Below the pieces are notes generated by a model. It did no database searches, was not told the DNA's origin, and saw only the letters and a list, made by a program, of their open reading frames with translations. From positions 1-64,000 of the forward strand of contig NZ_JBBPCC010000020.1 of the NCBI RefSeq assembly GCF_038070315.1: 64,000 nt of DNA. The letters are read 5' to 3'. Position 1 is the first letter of the stretch. The number at the start of each line of letters is the position of its first letter. Both the position numbers and the translations under genes were made by a program. Source of the DNA: Paenibacillus_G filicis. Its GTDB lineage: Bacteria; Bacillota; Bacilli; Paenibacillales; NBRC-103111. Shown piece after piece: positions 40,523-50,415 of the stretch.

Positions 40523-42082
40523 GTGCCATGGTTTACCCGCAGCGGGAATTCGCCCGCACCCGCTCCGGACCATTCGGAGCAGCCTTCCCAAGAGCCGGCT
40601 ACGCAAGAACAATTGGATCGTGATCTCCTTCAGAATCTGGAAAGAGTGAAGCAGGAGATGGCCCGTTGCTCGGACGTGGTCTATCGCGTCTGCAGCATCG
40701 AAGAGAAGATGAAGGCGGTCATCATCTATATCGACGGGATGTGCGACACTCAAGTGCTGGACACGGCTGTACTTCAGCCCTTGATGGATTATTTCCGCCG
40801 GCAAGCCGAATCGGAAGCGTCTGAGGACGTGCCGGAATCCGGTGATTTATTTATCCCGACTATGCAGATCAGCAAGTCCTCCCGGCTGGAGGACATACTC
40901 CAGGGGATTCTCCGGGGAGAAACCGTTATTTTGCTGCAAGGCGAAGCTTACGCACTCATCGCGGATCTGGTCCGCATCGAACAACGTTCTATGGAAGAGC
41001 CCTCATCGGAAAAGGTTGTCCGTGGTCCGCGCGACGGATTTTTGGAGTCTCTTCGCACCAATATCACGCTGATCCGGCGCAGGCTGCGGACCCCGAAGCT
41101 CAAGGTAGAGTCGCTGACCATAGGAGAATTGAGCCGCACAGACGTGGCGCTCGTCTACCTGGACGGCATAGCGAAGGAAGAGCTTGTCGACGAGGTGAGA
41201 AGGCGGCTTGCGCGCATAGAAGTCGACGGTATTCTCGATTCGGGCAATATCGAGGAGCTTATTGAAGAGGATATCATCTCTCCCTTTCCTCAGATTCAGA
41301 ATACCGAGCGTCCCGATGTGGTCGTCTCCTCGCTGATGGAGGGGAAAATAGCAGTTCTTGTCGATAATACGCCCTTTGTGCTGATCCTGCCGATGACGTA
41401 CTGGTCCGGCTTGCAGGCCGCCGACGATTACACCGAGCATTATTTGTACGCAACCTTTATCCGCTGGGTCCGATATACGTTCGTGCATGTGTCCTTGCTG
41501 CTGCCATCCTTGTATGTGGCGCTGACGACCTTCCATCCGCAGGTGATCCCGACCCCGCTCGTGATCAGCTTTGCATCGGCCCGGGAAGGGATTCCTTTTC
41601 CGGCGGTCATTGAGGCTTTGCTTATGGAGTTTATCTTCGAGGGTTTACGGGAGGCCGGCATCCGGCTGCCGCAGCAGGTCGGCCCGGCCGTCAGCATCGC
41701 GGGGGCGCTCGTGATCGGTCAGGCCGTCGTGGCAGCGGGAATTGTCTCGACGCCCCTGATCATCATCGTATCGCTGACCGGCATCGCATCCTTCGCCTTT
41801 CCGCTGTACAATGCCGGGACGGCTTACCGGATGCTGCGCTTCCCGCTGTTGATCATAGCCGCCGTTCTCGGCTTTTACGGCATTGTCATGTTCCTGATTG
41901 CGCTCAGCGTGCATCTGGTGATGCTCAAGCCGTTCGGCGTTCCCTACATGGCTCCGTATGCTCCGATGATCCCGGATAATTTGAAGGATGTCCTGGTCAG
42001 GGCGCCCAAGGGGAACATGCGTAAACGGATGCGCTGGCTGGCCGGCCGCAACGTGGAGCGGTTTCCCAAAGTAAAAAAATAG
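40523..42082 (+). CDS. spore germination receptor subunit A (GerAA family)
   Basis: 519 residues, GTG start at 40523. The N-terminal ~300 residues are a hydrophilic domain (GPRDGFLESLRTNITLIRRR, ISPFPQIQNTERPDVV), followed by about five membrane helices (VHVSLLLPSLYVALTTFHPQ, VSIAGALVIGQAVVAAG). It sits in the spore inner membrane and with the B and C subunits forms a germinant-gated channel. First gene of an A-C-B operon. A subunit class receptor genes are normally sigma-G controlled; no promoter is clearly visible here. Confidence 0.96.
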   Translation: MPWFTRSGNSPAPAPDHSEQPSQEPATQEQLDRDLLQNLERVKQEMARCSDVVYRVCSIEEKMKAVIIYIDGMCDTQVLDTAVLQPLMDYFRRQAESEASEDVPESGDLFIPTMQISKSSRLEDILQGILRGETVILLQGEAYALIADLVRIEQRSMEEPSSEKVVRGPRDGFLESLRTNITLIRRRLRTPKLKVESLTIGELSRTDVALVYLDGIAKEELVDEVRRRLARIEVDGILDSGNIEELIEEDIISPFPQIQNTERPDVVVSSLMEGKIAVLVDNTPFVLILPMTYWSGLQAADDYTEHYLYATFIRWVRYTFVHVSLLLPSLYVALTTFHPQVIPTPLVISFASAREGIPFPAVIEALLMEFIFEGLREAGIRLPQQVGPAVSIAGALVIGQAVVAAGIVSTPLIIIVSLTGIASFAFPLYNAGTAYRMLRFPLLIIAAVLGFYGIVMFLIALSVHLVMLKPFGVPYMAPYAPMIPDNLKDVLVRAPKGNMRKRMRWLAGRNVERFPKVKK

Positions 42083-42102
42083 GTGATGGAGGGGGCAAGG
42101 TC

Positions 42103-43323
42103 ATGCGGAACAAAGTGATAGGCCTGCTTGTTCTTACCTTCAGCCTCTCTCTGCTGCTAACCGGCTGCTGGGACCGGCTGGAGCTCAACGACCGGGCGAT
42201 TATACTCGGTTGGGGCATGGATCTGGCCGATGACGGCACCTATATGGCTACAGCCAATATCGTCGTACCGCTGGCCTCCAAGACGACAGGGAGCCAGGGA
42301 GAAGAACCGGGAGGCGTAACCGGCTTCCTGACGGAAAGCGCCTATGGCAAGGACAATCTCGATGCGACCCAGAACATGCAGAGGAAGCTGTCACGCATCC
42401 TTTTCCCGGGACACCGCCGCAATATATTTATCGGAGAGAAACTGGCCGAGGCGGGCGTGGCGCAAGTGCTGGACGAATACAGCCGTAATCCGTCCGTCAG
42501 GCCGCGGACGAATATTTTCGTCGTGAAGGATGCTACGGCGCAGAAGGCGATGAGCCTGTCCTATCAGCTCGAGTCCAACCCGTCAACCGCCGTGCAGAAA
42601 ATCCAGGAAAAGATCGGCGCTCCGATCAGCCGGTCGCTGCTCGATTTCTTCATGATGGTCAATGGCGGGAGCTGCGGCGTGATGCCGGCGCTGAGAGTCG
42701 CTCCTTCGGAGTCTAAGAATAAGAAAGAGAAGCCGACGGATAACCCTCCCCAGACGACGCTGGAGCTGATCGGCGCTGCCGTGTTCGATCAGCAGCTGAA
42801 GCTGGCAGGGTATTTGGGGAGCGAGGAGTTCTGGGTACGGCTATGGCTCACCGGAACGCTGCGCAAACGGGATTTCACGTACCCGGTCGGAGGTCCACGC
42901 GAGACAGTCACTGTCAGTGTCAACCACTTCGAAAACAAAGTCATCCCACAGGTGAAGGGAAATACAGTGTCCTTCAACGTGCAGCTGCAGGGCTACGGGG
43001 TTGTCATGGAGAATGAGTCGGGACTTGATCTGTCGAAGCCGGAGAGCCTCGAGCAGATCCAGCGGGAGATGAGCCGCCATATCCAGCGTCAGGTGAAGAA
43101 AATCGTCACGAAGGCGCAGAAGGAATTAAAATGCGATGTATTCGGGTTTGGCGATGCCCTTCACAAGCGCCACCCGTATCATTGGAAGCAGATGAAGTCG
43201 GACTGGCCGCAATTGTTCCTGGAATCCGATATCGACATTGAGGTCAAGTTCAAGCTGACGGGAACCGGAACCACCGGCAAGTCGCTGGTGCCTGACGTTG
43301 CGGATGGAGATCATCTGCTATGA
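42103..43323 (+). CDS. spore germination receptor lipoprotein (GerAC family)
   Basis: 406 residues. Signal with lipobox LLLTGC (Cys22), followed by the family hallmark WDRLELNDRAIILGWGMD. Typical blocks are HRRNIFIGEKLAEAGVAQVL, the mid-region SNPSTAVQKI and the C-terminal DVFGFGDALHKRHPYHWKQM. It starts 20 bp after the A gene and ends with an ATGA overlap onto the B gene. Confidence 0.96.
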   Translation: MRNKVIGLLVLTFSLSLLLTGCWDRLELNDRAIILGWGMDLADDGTYMATANIVVPLASKTTGSQGEEPGGVTGFLTESAYGKDNLDATQNMQRKLSRILFPGHRRNIFIGEKLAEAGVAQVLDEYSRNPSVRPRTNIFVVKDATAQKAMSLSYQLESNPSTAVQKIQEKIGAPISRSLLDFFMMVNGGSCGVMPALRVAPSESKNKKEKPTDNPPQTTLELIGAAVFDQQLKLAGYLGSEEFWVRLWLTGTLRKRDFTYPVGGPRETVTVSVNHFENKVIPQVKGNTVSFNVQLQGYGVVMENESGLDLSKPESLEQIQREMSRHIQRQVKKIVTKAQKELKCDVFGFGDALHKRHPYHWKQMKSDWPQLFLESDIDIEVKFKLTGTGTTGKSLVPDVADGDHLL

Positions 43324-44423
43324 AGATAACGAACCCTCAGTTGTTCTGGATGATGCTTATGCTGGAGATCGGAACCAATCTTCTCGTCTCGATCACGGCT
43401 GCGTTTCAGTACGGACAGCAGGATGTGTGGATCTGTTACCTGATCGCCGGCCTGGTCAGCTTTCTGATAACCTATGTGGCGGTGAAGGTCAGCCTCCGTT
43501 ATCCGGACAAGACGCTGATGGAGTATGCGGTGGCCATACTGGGCAAATGGGCGGGCAAGCTGATTGTCCTCCCGTTTTTCGTTCAATGGATCTGGGCCAT
43601 CAGTCTGATTTTCCGCGATCAATATATATTTATCCGGCTGAATGTACTGCCGAGAACTCCTGTGTGGCTGATTCTCGGCACTATGCTGATTGTGATCGTG
43701 TACACCGTCTATGTGGGCGGGATCGAAGCGATCGGACGTTGCAGTGAATTATGGGGGCCGCTCCTGCTGGTCGCCTTGCTGATCGTATTTATCCTGACGG
43801 CCAACAATCTGCAGTGGAAGATGCTGCTTCCTGTTTATGCGGACACGGGGGGGATGGCCATACTGGGGGGAGCTCTCGCTCCAACCTCCCTGCTCGGCGA
43901 ATCGGTGCTGCTCATGATGCTTCTTCCCTTCATCAACAACCCGGGCAAGGAGACACAGCGTGCGGCGCTGTGGGGAGTTATGGTGTCTTCGGTCATTCTT
44001 CTGATCGGAGCGGTGTGGGTTCTCTTTACCTTCGGCCCGGCGATTGCAGCCAAGCTGCGGTTCCCCTTCTTCGAGATGGTCAAGCTGGTGTACTTGATGG
44101 AGTTCATTCAGAACATGGATATTTTGGTCATGTCGATCTGGCTGGTCAATATTTTCATCAAGATCTCGGTTTACTTATTTATAGCGAGCTATGGTATGGC
44201 CCAATGGGTGGGGAAGCCGCGAAGCTGGAAGTATTTCATCGTACCGTTGGCGGTAATGTGCTTTATATTAAGCATACTGAGTATCGTGTCGCATCCGCCC
44301 TCCGGCCATCTGATGGAGCAGAACTGGATCCGCTACGTGCTTCCGGTCAATATGGTGCTGATTCCGCTGCTATTATGGGGGGTGTCATCCCTCAGACAAG
44401 GAAAGAAGCGTGCAGCCCAGTAA
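43320..44423 (+). CDS. spore germination receptor subunit B (GerAB family)
   Basis: 367 residues, ten membrane helices of the APC superfamily. MKITNPQLFWMMLMLEIGTN is the standard GerAB opening; RYPDKTLMEYAVAILGKWAG is also typical. It is the likely germinant-binding subunit. Coupled to the C gene by overlap, it completes the A-C-B operon. Confidence 0.96.
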   Translation: MKITNPQLFWMMLMLEIGTNLLVSITAAFQYGQQDVWICYLIAGLVSFLITYVAVKVSLRYPDKTLMEYAVAILGKWAGKLIVLPFFVQWIWAISLIFRDQYIFIRLNVLPRTPVWLILGTMLIVIVYTVYVGGIEAIGRCSELWGPLLLVALLIVFILTANNLQWKMLLPVYADTGGMAILGGALAPTSLLGESVLLMMLLPFINNPGKETQRAALWGVMVSSVILLIGAVWVLFTFGPAIAAKLRFPFFEMVKLVYLMEFIQNMDILVMSIWLVNIFIKISVYLFIASYGMAQWVGKPRSWKYFIVPLAVMCFILSILSIVSHPPSGHLMEQNWIRYVLPVNMVLIPLLLWGVSSLRQGKKRAAQ

Positions 44424-44572
44424 ATAGGGGATTCGTATACCGGAAAATACAAGCTGGATGGCCGAAAAATTTATGAAGGAAATAAAGGACGATTTTGAAT
44501 GCATGTGGAATATTAGGTGTATACTGGAAGTATATGAACCTATTTTTTCGCAGGTAGGAGGAGTTCAACTCT

Positions 44573-45751
44573 ATGACGGATCAAATCTCATCATTATCCG
44601 AATTGCTGTCAGTCCAGAAGGCTTCGTCTTTTATCGAAATTCCCGGTCCCCTCTCCAGAACGTTCGGTCAGGCCACGATGTCGACCACGCTTCCGATGAG
44701 CAAGCTGTTTGCCATTTACGAAGTGGATCTGGAGGTTCAACGGGCGATCGTCCCTCAGAATCTGTCGCGGATGATGGATTACATCATGCTGTATCTGGAT
44801 CACGGGCAAGGGATTTACTTCCCGGGCCTGATTTTGTCTGCACGTGGTGCGGGCGAGTACGACCAGGCGTCCGGGGTATACCGTCTGCAGGCGATCGAGA
44901 AGCTGTATGTCGTGGACGGGCAGCACCGGCTGGCGGCATTCCGCCGTTTGATGGAAACGCTGCAAAGTGCGATGGCCCGTGCCAAGGACCGCCGGGAATA
45001 CGACCGGATGGAGGAAATCGGCAAGAAGCTGAGCAAGCTGTACCAGTTCCCGATGTCTACGATGATTTATCTGGACATTAATGCCAGACAGGAACGGCAG
45101 CTTTTCTCGGACATCAACAAGCTTCCCCGCAAGATCGGTGGCAATCTGGCCGTGCTGCGCGAGCAGCGGCGGTTCTATCATGTGCTCGCCACCAAGCTGG
45201 TCGACGAATCGCCGGTCATGAAGCGGCTACCTGTAGACATGTACACAGAGCGAGGCAAGGGACCGGAGTTTCTATTCTCGTACCATCTGCTGATCGAGAT
45301 ATTGATCGGCTTGTTCGAGGGACGCCTCAAATCCGCTTCGCGCGGAAACGGTTACTACTTCGAGGATCATAATGTTGAGGAACAGATGAAGGTGGCTGAG
45401 CATTACCTGGAGGGGCTGCTGCGGCATCTCCCGCCTCCAGAGAAGGGCGAACTGAGCTGGTCCGAGAATTTGCAGATCGCGCTAGCCATGTTCTTCCACG
45501 GCGAGGCGACCAAGAGTGCCAGCTTCAATAAATATGCGCTGGATTATGCGCTGAACATCTTGCCCCATCTGGACTGGAACGGGATCTACAGCGGAGACGA
45601 GAAGGATCGCCTGCCGAGACGCTCCCGGATTATGAAAGCTTATACGTATGTGAAAAGCTTCTATGAAGAGCATCATCTGTTCCTCATCCGGGAGTCGGAT
45701 ATGATGGATGCGATGCTGGAAGAGCTGGATGCGAAGGAGGATGTCGGGTAA
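44573..45751 (+). CDS. DGQHR-domain protein (DndB-like), first of a pair
   Basis: 392 residues. VVDGQHRLAAF puts the DGQHR motif at residues 115-119 and FSDIN at 178-182, the pairing typical of DndB/DGQHR-domain proteins. A helical segment at ~125-155 separates them. No signal peptide or membrane helix. DndB is known as a regulator in phosphorothioate DNA modification systems, but no dndA, C, D or E gene occurs in this window. GTAGGAGGAG precedes the ATG. The stop overlaps the next start, so the two DGQHR proteins are co-translated and may work as a heteromer. Confidence 0.87.
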   Translation: MTDQISSLSELLSVQKASSFIEIPGPLSRTFGQATMSTTLPMSKLFAIYEVDLEVQRAIVPQNLSRMMDYIMLYLDHGQGIYFPGLILSARGAGEYDQASGVYRLQAIEKLYVVDGQHRLAAFRRLMETLQSAMARAKDRREYDRMEEIGKKLSKLYQFPMSTMIYLDINARQERQLFSDINKLPRKIGGNLAVLREQRRFYHVLATKLVDESPVMKRLPVDMYTERGKGPEFLFSYHLLIEILIGLFEGRLKSASRGNGYYFEDHNVEEQMKVAEHYLEGLLRHLPPPEKGELSWSENLQIALAMFFHGEATKSASFNKYALDYALNILPHLDWNGIYSGDEKDRLPRRSRIMKAYTYVKSFYEEHHLFLIRESDMMDAMLEELDAKEDVG

Positions 45752-46926
45752 TGGAAGGCTTACGGCTAAAGATGACGATTCACCCGTTCTGTGACAGCTA
45801 TGGACTAGCAACGGTACCGATTCAGGTACAGGATCTGTTGAATTACACGACGATCGATCCGATGGTCCAGCGCAAGCTGAGCGGGGGGCAGCGCCGCAAG
45901 ATTGCGAACTACTTGCAGGAACGCGATCTCGACCGAGTGTTCTTCGGACCGGTAACGCTGTCCCTGCGCGATGTGGTCAGTCTGGCTAAGTCGGGCGAAG
46001 GCGTTGCGCTGCGTCCCGGCTCCAAGCTCAGCATTCTCGACGGGCAGCACCGGATATTGGCGCTCGGTTATGTGAACGAGCAGCTGCTGAAGGAATCCCG
46101 GCGGCTGGAGCGCAAGCTCGCTTCCCTGAAGGTCGTGATGCGCAAGGAGCCAGGCAACAGCGAGGCGGCCACTGAGCTGGAGCTGCTGAGCGGACAGCTG
46201 GAGGCGCTGGAGCGCAGAAGGCTGGAGCTGATGGAGAGCGAGCTCGGGGTCCAGATCTACATCGGCCTCAGCGAGGAAGAGGAAAAGCAATTGTTCGGAG
46301 ATATCAACTCTAAGGTACAGCTCGTCAGCAAGGAGCTCGGCCATTCATTCGATTCGATCGATCCGCTCAATCTGGTCATTCAGCAGGTGGTCGATCATAA
46401 TGTCTTCCTCAAGGGAGCCGGGGTGGAGCGCCGGGCGAATCTGACGGCTTACAACAAGAACTTCACCTCGTTCAGCTGGCTGTACTCGACAGCGACGATG
46501 CTGTTCACGGGCAAAATGCAGCCGTCCTACGAGCTGGCCCGCAAGATCAGGAAGGACCCGAGCGCCTATATCGAAATTCTGCACCAGTTCTATACGACGC
46601 TGCTGCCGCTTATGCCGGAGCAGCCGGGACTGCCTCAGTACAGCTCTTCGGCCCGGGCGATGCAGGAGAGTATCGGGCTGTTCGCTAACCGCTATCTGTT
46701 CACCGATGGACAATATACGAAGAACTGGACGTCCTGCCTGAAGATCTTCGAGGGCTTCGACTGGACACAGGAGAACGTGCTGCTGGTGGAGCGGTTTGGC
46801 CTGCTCGACAACGGCAAGCTGAACCTGATTCACGAGAAGTCGCTGCGCAAGCACGGACGTCTCGTGCAGCTGTTCCAGGAGCTGCATGGCGGGTCGGGGG
46901 CAGCAGAGGATGAAGCGACGGCCTGA
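45751..46926 (+). CDS. DGQHR-domain protein (DndB-like), second of a pair
   Basis: 391 residues. ILDGQHRILALGYV has DGQHR at residues 97-101 and LFGDINSKVQLV has FGDIN at 182-186. A coiled-coil-like insert (about 108-162, rich in Leu/Glu/Arg) lies between them. It is distantly paralogous to the preceding protein. GCGAAGGAGGATG lies just upstream of the ATG. A strong terminator follows, so the pair forms a two-gene operon. Function unknown beyond the family link. Confidence 0.87.
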   Translation: MEGLRLKMTIHPFCDSYGLATVPIQVQDLLNYTTIDPMVQRKLSGGQRRKIANYLQERDLDRVFFGPVTLSLRDVVSLAKSGEGVALRPGSKLSILDGQHRILALGYVNEQLLKESRRLERKLASLKVVMRKEPGNSEAATELELLSGQLEALERRRLELMESELGVQIYIGLSEEEEKQLFGDINSKVQLVSKELGHSFDSIDPLNLVIQQVVDHNVFLKGAGVERRANLTAYNKNFTSFSWLYSTATMLFTGKMQPSYELARKIRKDPSAYIEILHQFYTTLLPLMPEQPGLPQYSSSARAMQESIGLFANRYLFTDGQYTKNWTSCLKIFEGFDWTQENVLLVERFGLLDNGKLNLIHEKSLRKHGRLVQLFQELHGGSGAAEDEATA

Positions 46927-46998
46927 CGCGCAGAGCGGAGGGAACCGTCTGCCTGCACGATGGTGAATCCGGTCTCCCCGCCAAGCGGTCGGAACGCC

Positions 46999-47042
46999 AA
47001 GAACCTCCCATTCCACGATTCTGTGGAGTGGGAGGTTCTTTG
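46999..47042. terminator. terminator after the DGQHR pair
   Basis: AAGAACCTCCCA at 46999-47010 pairs with TGGGAGGTTCTT at 47029-47040, with inner TCCAC/GTGGA pairs, then TTTGG. It also stands between convergent genes. Confidence 0.82.
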
Positions 47043-47149
47043 GTGTGAGACGCAGCCCGGCGCTAAGTCTAGTGACCGGACTGATCGAACCGAACGAACC
47101 GGGGGAAGTCCACTCGGACGCCCTACGCTTAGTGCACTTGCGCCTGGCC

Positions 47150-48361
47150 TTATTGTGCGGTCAGCCGATTGATGACCATCAGGGCTGCACCCGCTGCCAG
47201 CGCATCCTCGCCCAGTGTGCCTTGGCTGAAAACGACCTGGTATTTCGGGTAGTGATAGGCCCGCTGAATCGCGGTCCGGGTCGCCGTATGGAAAAAGCCC
47301 GGATGGCTGCTGATCAGGGCTCCGCCGAGAATGACCTTCTCGGGATGAAGAATGTTCAGCAGATTGGCAAGGCCGATCCCGAAGTAGGTGGCCGCTTGGG
47401 TAAATAGCTCCACGGTTAGCGGATCATTCTCCTGCAGGGCCTGCTGGAGATGAGCGAACTGGATTTTCTCCGGGTCCGGCTCCAGCCGCAGCAGCACACT
47501 GTCCCGGCCCTGCTTGAGGCGTGCCTGGGCTTGCTGCTCCAGAGCATGGATCGATACATAAGATTCCAAGGCCCCGAAGTTGCCTTGTCCCCACATCCGC
47601 GGACCGTCGGTCTGGATGATCATCTGACCGAGCGAGCCTTCCATATCAACCGCCCCGTAGACGACCTGGCCGCCTGTCATCATAGCGGAGCGCAGCCCGA
47701 CACCCACGTGTACATACAGCAGATGGCGGTAATCTTGCTCCCGCACCGACCAGGATTCGGCGATCAGCGCCGCATTGGCGCCGTTGTCCAGCGTGCACGG
47801 AATCCCGAGCCGCTCCTCAAGCCATGCGGTGAGTGGCACCTGGGTCCAACCCGGTGCGGGAAAGTGCAGCGGCTCCAGCAGGACCCCGGAGCTGCGGTCC
47901 AGCGGCCCGACGGCGCCGATCCCGATCCCCAGCACCCGGGAGCTGTCCAGCCCGCGCTGTGCCAGCATCGTCTCCGCTTCCGCAGCAATTTCCTCTAGCA
48001 GCTTCTGCGGCGTCATCTCCTCATCCATCACCCATCGCTTCGCTTCGAGCGGGTTCATCTTCAGATCGAAGAGCATCAGTCTGGAGTGCATTCGGGATAT
48101 ATCCAATCCGAACACATAGGCATAATCGGAATTAATCGTATAGAGAATCGGCCGCCTTCCGCCCGTGGACTCGCCGAATCCGGCCTCCAGGATCAGCTGC
48201 TGCCCGGTCAGTTCCTCTAATGTACGGGTCAAGGTGCTGCCCGTCAGACCGCTGCGGTCGAGAAGGTCGATTTTCGACACAACGCCGTGCTTGCGGATAT
48301 GTTCATAAATTTCTTTGGCTTTGCGTCCGTTAATCCGTTGCTCGACGCTTATTCGGTTCAT
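47150..48361 (-). CDS. ROK-family transcriptional regulator
   Basis: 403 residues from the ATG at 48361 with GGAGGAATTCCC before it. The N-terminal winged helix is HIRKHGVVSKIDLLDRSGLT, GSTLTRTLEELTGQQL; the ROK domain follows with YVFGLDISRMHSRLML, GIGIGAVGPLDRSSG, DNGANAALIAE and LHPEKVILGG. The usual zinc-binding Cys cluster of ROK kinases is not evident: the GHM/CxCGxxGC region is replaced by SLGQMIIQTDGPRMWGQGNF. It therefore looks like a NagC/XylR-type repressor without kinase activity. Confidence 0.9.
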   Translation of the reverse strand: MNRISVEQRINGRKAKEIYEHIRKHGVVSKIDLLDRSGLTGSTLTRTLEELTGQQLILEAGFGESTGGRRPILYTINSDYAYVFGLDISRMHSRLMLFDLKMNPLEAKRWVMDEEMTPQKLLEEIAAEAETMLAQRGLDSSRVLGIGIGAVGPLDRSSGVLLEPLHFPAPGWTQVPLTAWLEERLGIPCTLDNGANAALIAESWSVREQDYRHLLYVHVGVGLRSAMMTGGQVVYGAVDMEGSLGQMIIQTDGPRMWGQGNFGALESYVSIHALEQQAQARLKQGRDSVLLRLEPDPEKIQFAHLQQALQENDPLTVELFTQAATYFGIGLANLLNILHPEKVILGGALISSHPGFFHTATRTAIQRAYHYPKYQVVFSQGTLGEDALAAGAALMVINRLTAQ

Positions 48362-48501
48362 GGGAATTCCTCCATCATCAGGAAGGGCTTTTATCAATCA
48401 TTTATTATACTACAGCGGGACAAGGTTCACCATAGATTTTGCGAGCCGCAATCTGGTAGAATAAGCATAGTTTGTTACAGGATAAAGGAGCAGAGAATCG
48501 T

Positions 48502-49248
48502 ATGTCGGGTTGGTATACCAAAAGTTTCGGAGACGATTATCTGATCGTCTATAAGCATCGTGATATGCAAGGGGCCTATGAGGAAGTCAGGCGTATGATG
48601 GAGTGGCTGGAGCTGGCGGAGGGCTCCGATGTGCTTGACCTGTGCTGTGGGATGGGACGTCATTCGATGGCGCTCACGGACTTCGGCTTTCATGTGACCG
48701 GTGTCGACTTATCGGAGGTGCTGCTGGCAGAGGCCCGCAGGCTAGACGCCAAGGAAGAGGTGGTCTGGGTTCGGGGCGACATGCGGCAGGTGCCGCTAGA
48801 GGGACCTTTTGACGCCGTTGTCAATTTGTTCACATCCTTCGGCTATTTCGACGAGGATGCGGAGCATGAGCGGGTGCTGGGCGAGATTAGACGTATGCTG
48901 CGTGAGGGCGGCAAGTTCATTATTGATTTCCTGAACCCGGACTATGTGTGCCGTCATCTCGTTCCTCATTCCGTGCGGATGGAGGATGGGCTGCAGATCG
49001 AAGAGACACGTCGCATCGAGAACGGCTACGTCTGTAAAACGATCGTCTTACAGGAGGCGGGCTCAGAAGATAAACGTATCTATGAGGAGAAGGTCAAGCT
49101 GATCGACCTAGAGTCATTCCGCGGGATGCTGGAGCGGTCCGGGCTGACTGTGGATGCCGTTTATGGAGGGTACGACGCCTCGGGGTATTCCGCTGCTGAG
49201 TCCAAGCGGATGATTTTCGTAGGCCGACGGGGTGAGGCTCTTGAATAG
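48502..49248 (+). CDS. class I SAM-dependent methyltransferase
   Basis: 248 residues. VLDLCCGMGRHSMALTDFGF is the SAM-binding motif I (DLCCGxGRH type), GVDLSEVLLAEA motif II and PFDAVVNLFTSFGYFDED motif III/IV. The ATG at 48502 follows AAAGGAG by 11 bases. It overlaps the next gene by 17 bp. Substrate unknown. Confidence 0.9.
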   Translation: MSGWYTKSFGDDYLIVYKHRDMQGAYEEVRRMMEWLELAEGSDVLDLCCGMGRHSMALTDFGFHVTGVDLSEVLLAEARRLDAKEEVVWVRGDMRQVPLEGPFDAVVNLFTSFGYFDEDAEHERVLGEIRRMLREGGKFIIDFLNPDYVCRHLVPHSVRMEDGLQIEETRRIENGYVCKTIVLQEAGSEDKRIYEEKVKLIDLESFRGMLERSGLTVDAVYGGYDASGYSAAESKRMIFVGRRGEALE

Positions 49249-50239
49249 CAACAGGCCCGGACCACCGGCGGTGATCACGAAGCATCCAGATGCGTTCCAG
49301 ATCAAGGTACCGCTCCCTTTCCCGCTGCGCTGGGTGAACGCCTACGTCGTGGAAGGACCGGAAGGGTGGACGATCGTGGATCCGGGACTGCGCACAGCCG
49401 AAGCGGAGGGAGTATGGCAGCATGTCTTCGCTGAGTTGAGCCTGCACCCTAGTCGGATCGAGCGGATCGTGCTGACGCATCATCATCCGGATCATTATGG
49501 ACTGGCAGGTTGGCTGCAGGAGCTGATAGATGCCCCGGTGCTGCTGTCGCAGGCAGGTCTGAATCAGGCCCGCCTGCTCTGGGGCGAGCATACGCCGCTC
49601 ACGGAGCGGCTGCTCACGCTGTTCCGCCGGCACGGGTTGCCGGAGGAGTTGACCACTCCCATGCGCGAGCATATGGACGGCTTCGTCGAGGCTGTGTCGC
49701 CTCAGCCCGAGGTGACGCTGGTGGAAGCAGGAGAGATGGTACCGCTCGGTGGAAAATCCTACCGGACGATCCATACGCCCGGCCATGCATCCGGTCATCT
49801 CTGCTTCTATCAGCCGGAGACGAAGGTTATGTTCTGCGGCGACCATGTGCTGCCGCAAATCTCGCCCAACGTAAGCTATCTGTCCGAGGACATCGATGCG
49901 AATCCGCTATCCAGCTATCTGCATAGTCTGGAGGAGGTCAGCCGGTACGAGGTGAGCTTCGCTTATCCCGGTCACCGGGAGCCGTTCTCCCGGTTCGCAG
50001 ACCGCGCCCGCGAGCTGATTGGGCATCATGAGGAGCGGCTCTCGGCGATGGAGGCTTTGCTCGCGGAGCCATTGTCCGCTTATGAGGTATGCCGGGCGGT
50101 GTTCGGCGACCGTCTGAGCTTCCATCAGCTCAGATTCGCTCTGGCCGAGACGCTGGCTCATCTGGTCTGGCTGCAAAAGGCGGGCCGGGCGGTGCAGCAG
50201 GAGCGGCAGGACATTCTTTATTACGTGAAAAATAGATAA
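49232..50239 (+). CDS. MBL-fold metallo-hydrolase
   Basis: 335 residues. The metal-binding THHHPDHYGLAGWL is the HxHxDH motif, later His are in TPGHASGHLCF and the metal-bridging Asp in MFCGDHVLPQ. The C-terminal ~80 residues form a helical domain. GTG at 49232 or TTG at 49241 are possible starts. Co-transcribed with the methyltransferase. Glyoxalase II or other thiolester hydrolase activity is possible but not assignable. Confidence 0.9.
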   Translation: MRLLNSNRPGPPAVITKHPDAFQIKVPLPFPLRWVNAYVVEGPEGWTIVDPGLRTAEAEGVWQHVFAELSLHPSRIERIVLTHHHPDHYGLAGWLQELIDAPVLLSQAGLNQARLLWGEHTPLTERLLTLFRRHGLPEELTTPMREHMDGFVEAVSPQPEVTLVEAGEMVPLGGKSYRTIHTPGHASGHLCFYQPETKVMFCGDHVLPQISPNVSYLSEDIDANPLSSYLHSLEEVSRYEVSFAYPGHREPFSRFADRARELIGHHEERLSAMEALLAEPLSAYEVCRAVFGDRLSFHQLRFALAETLAHLVWLQKAGRAVQQERQDILYYVKNR

Positions 50240-50264
50240 GCGGCGGCCATCAGCCGTCCCCATG

Positions 50265-50304
50265 CGCGCCATTCCGGGAGATGAACCGGAGCGGCGCGTT
50301 TTTT
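50265..50304 (+). terminator. terminator after the MBL-fold gene
   Basis: CGCGCC (50265-50270) plus CCGG pairs with CCGG plus GGCGCG (50293-50298), followed by T6. Confidence 0.85.
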
Positions 50305-50415
50305 GCGTGTGCATAATGGCGGGTTCGTGTGGAAATAGTAGGAATTCAAGGATAATTTCAGATGGTTTTTACATGCCGGCCTGATCCAGGCAGGATGCAG
50401 CGAGGAGGACGGAGC

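Noticed and set aside
40370..40804. N-terminal extension of the ArAE-type protein
   Set aside because: It overlaps the divergent GerAA gene and has no similarity. The ATG at 40369 has a good RBS and a family-typical opening.
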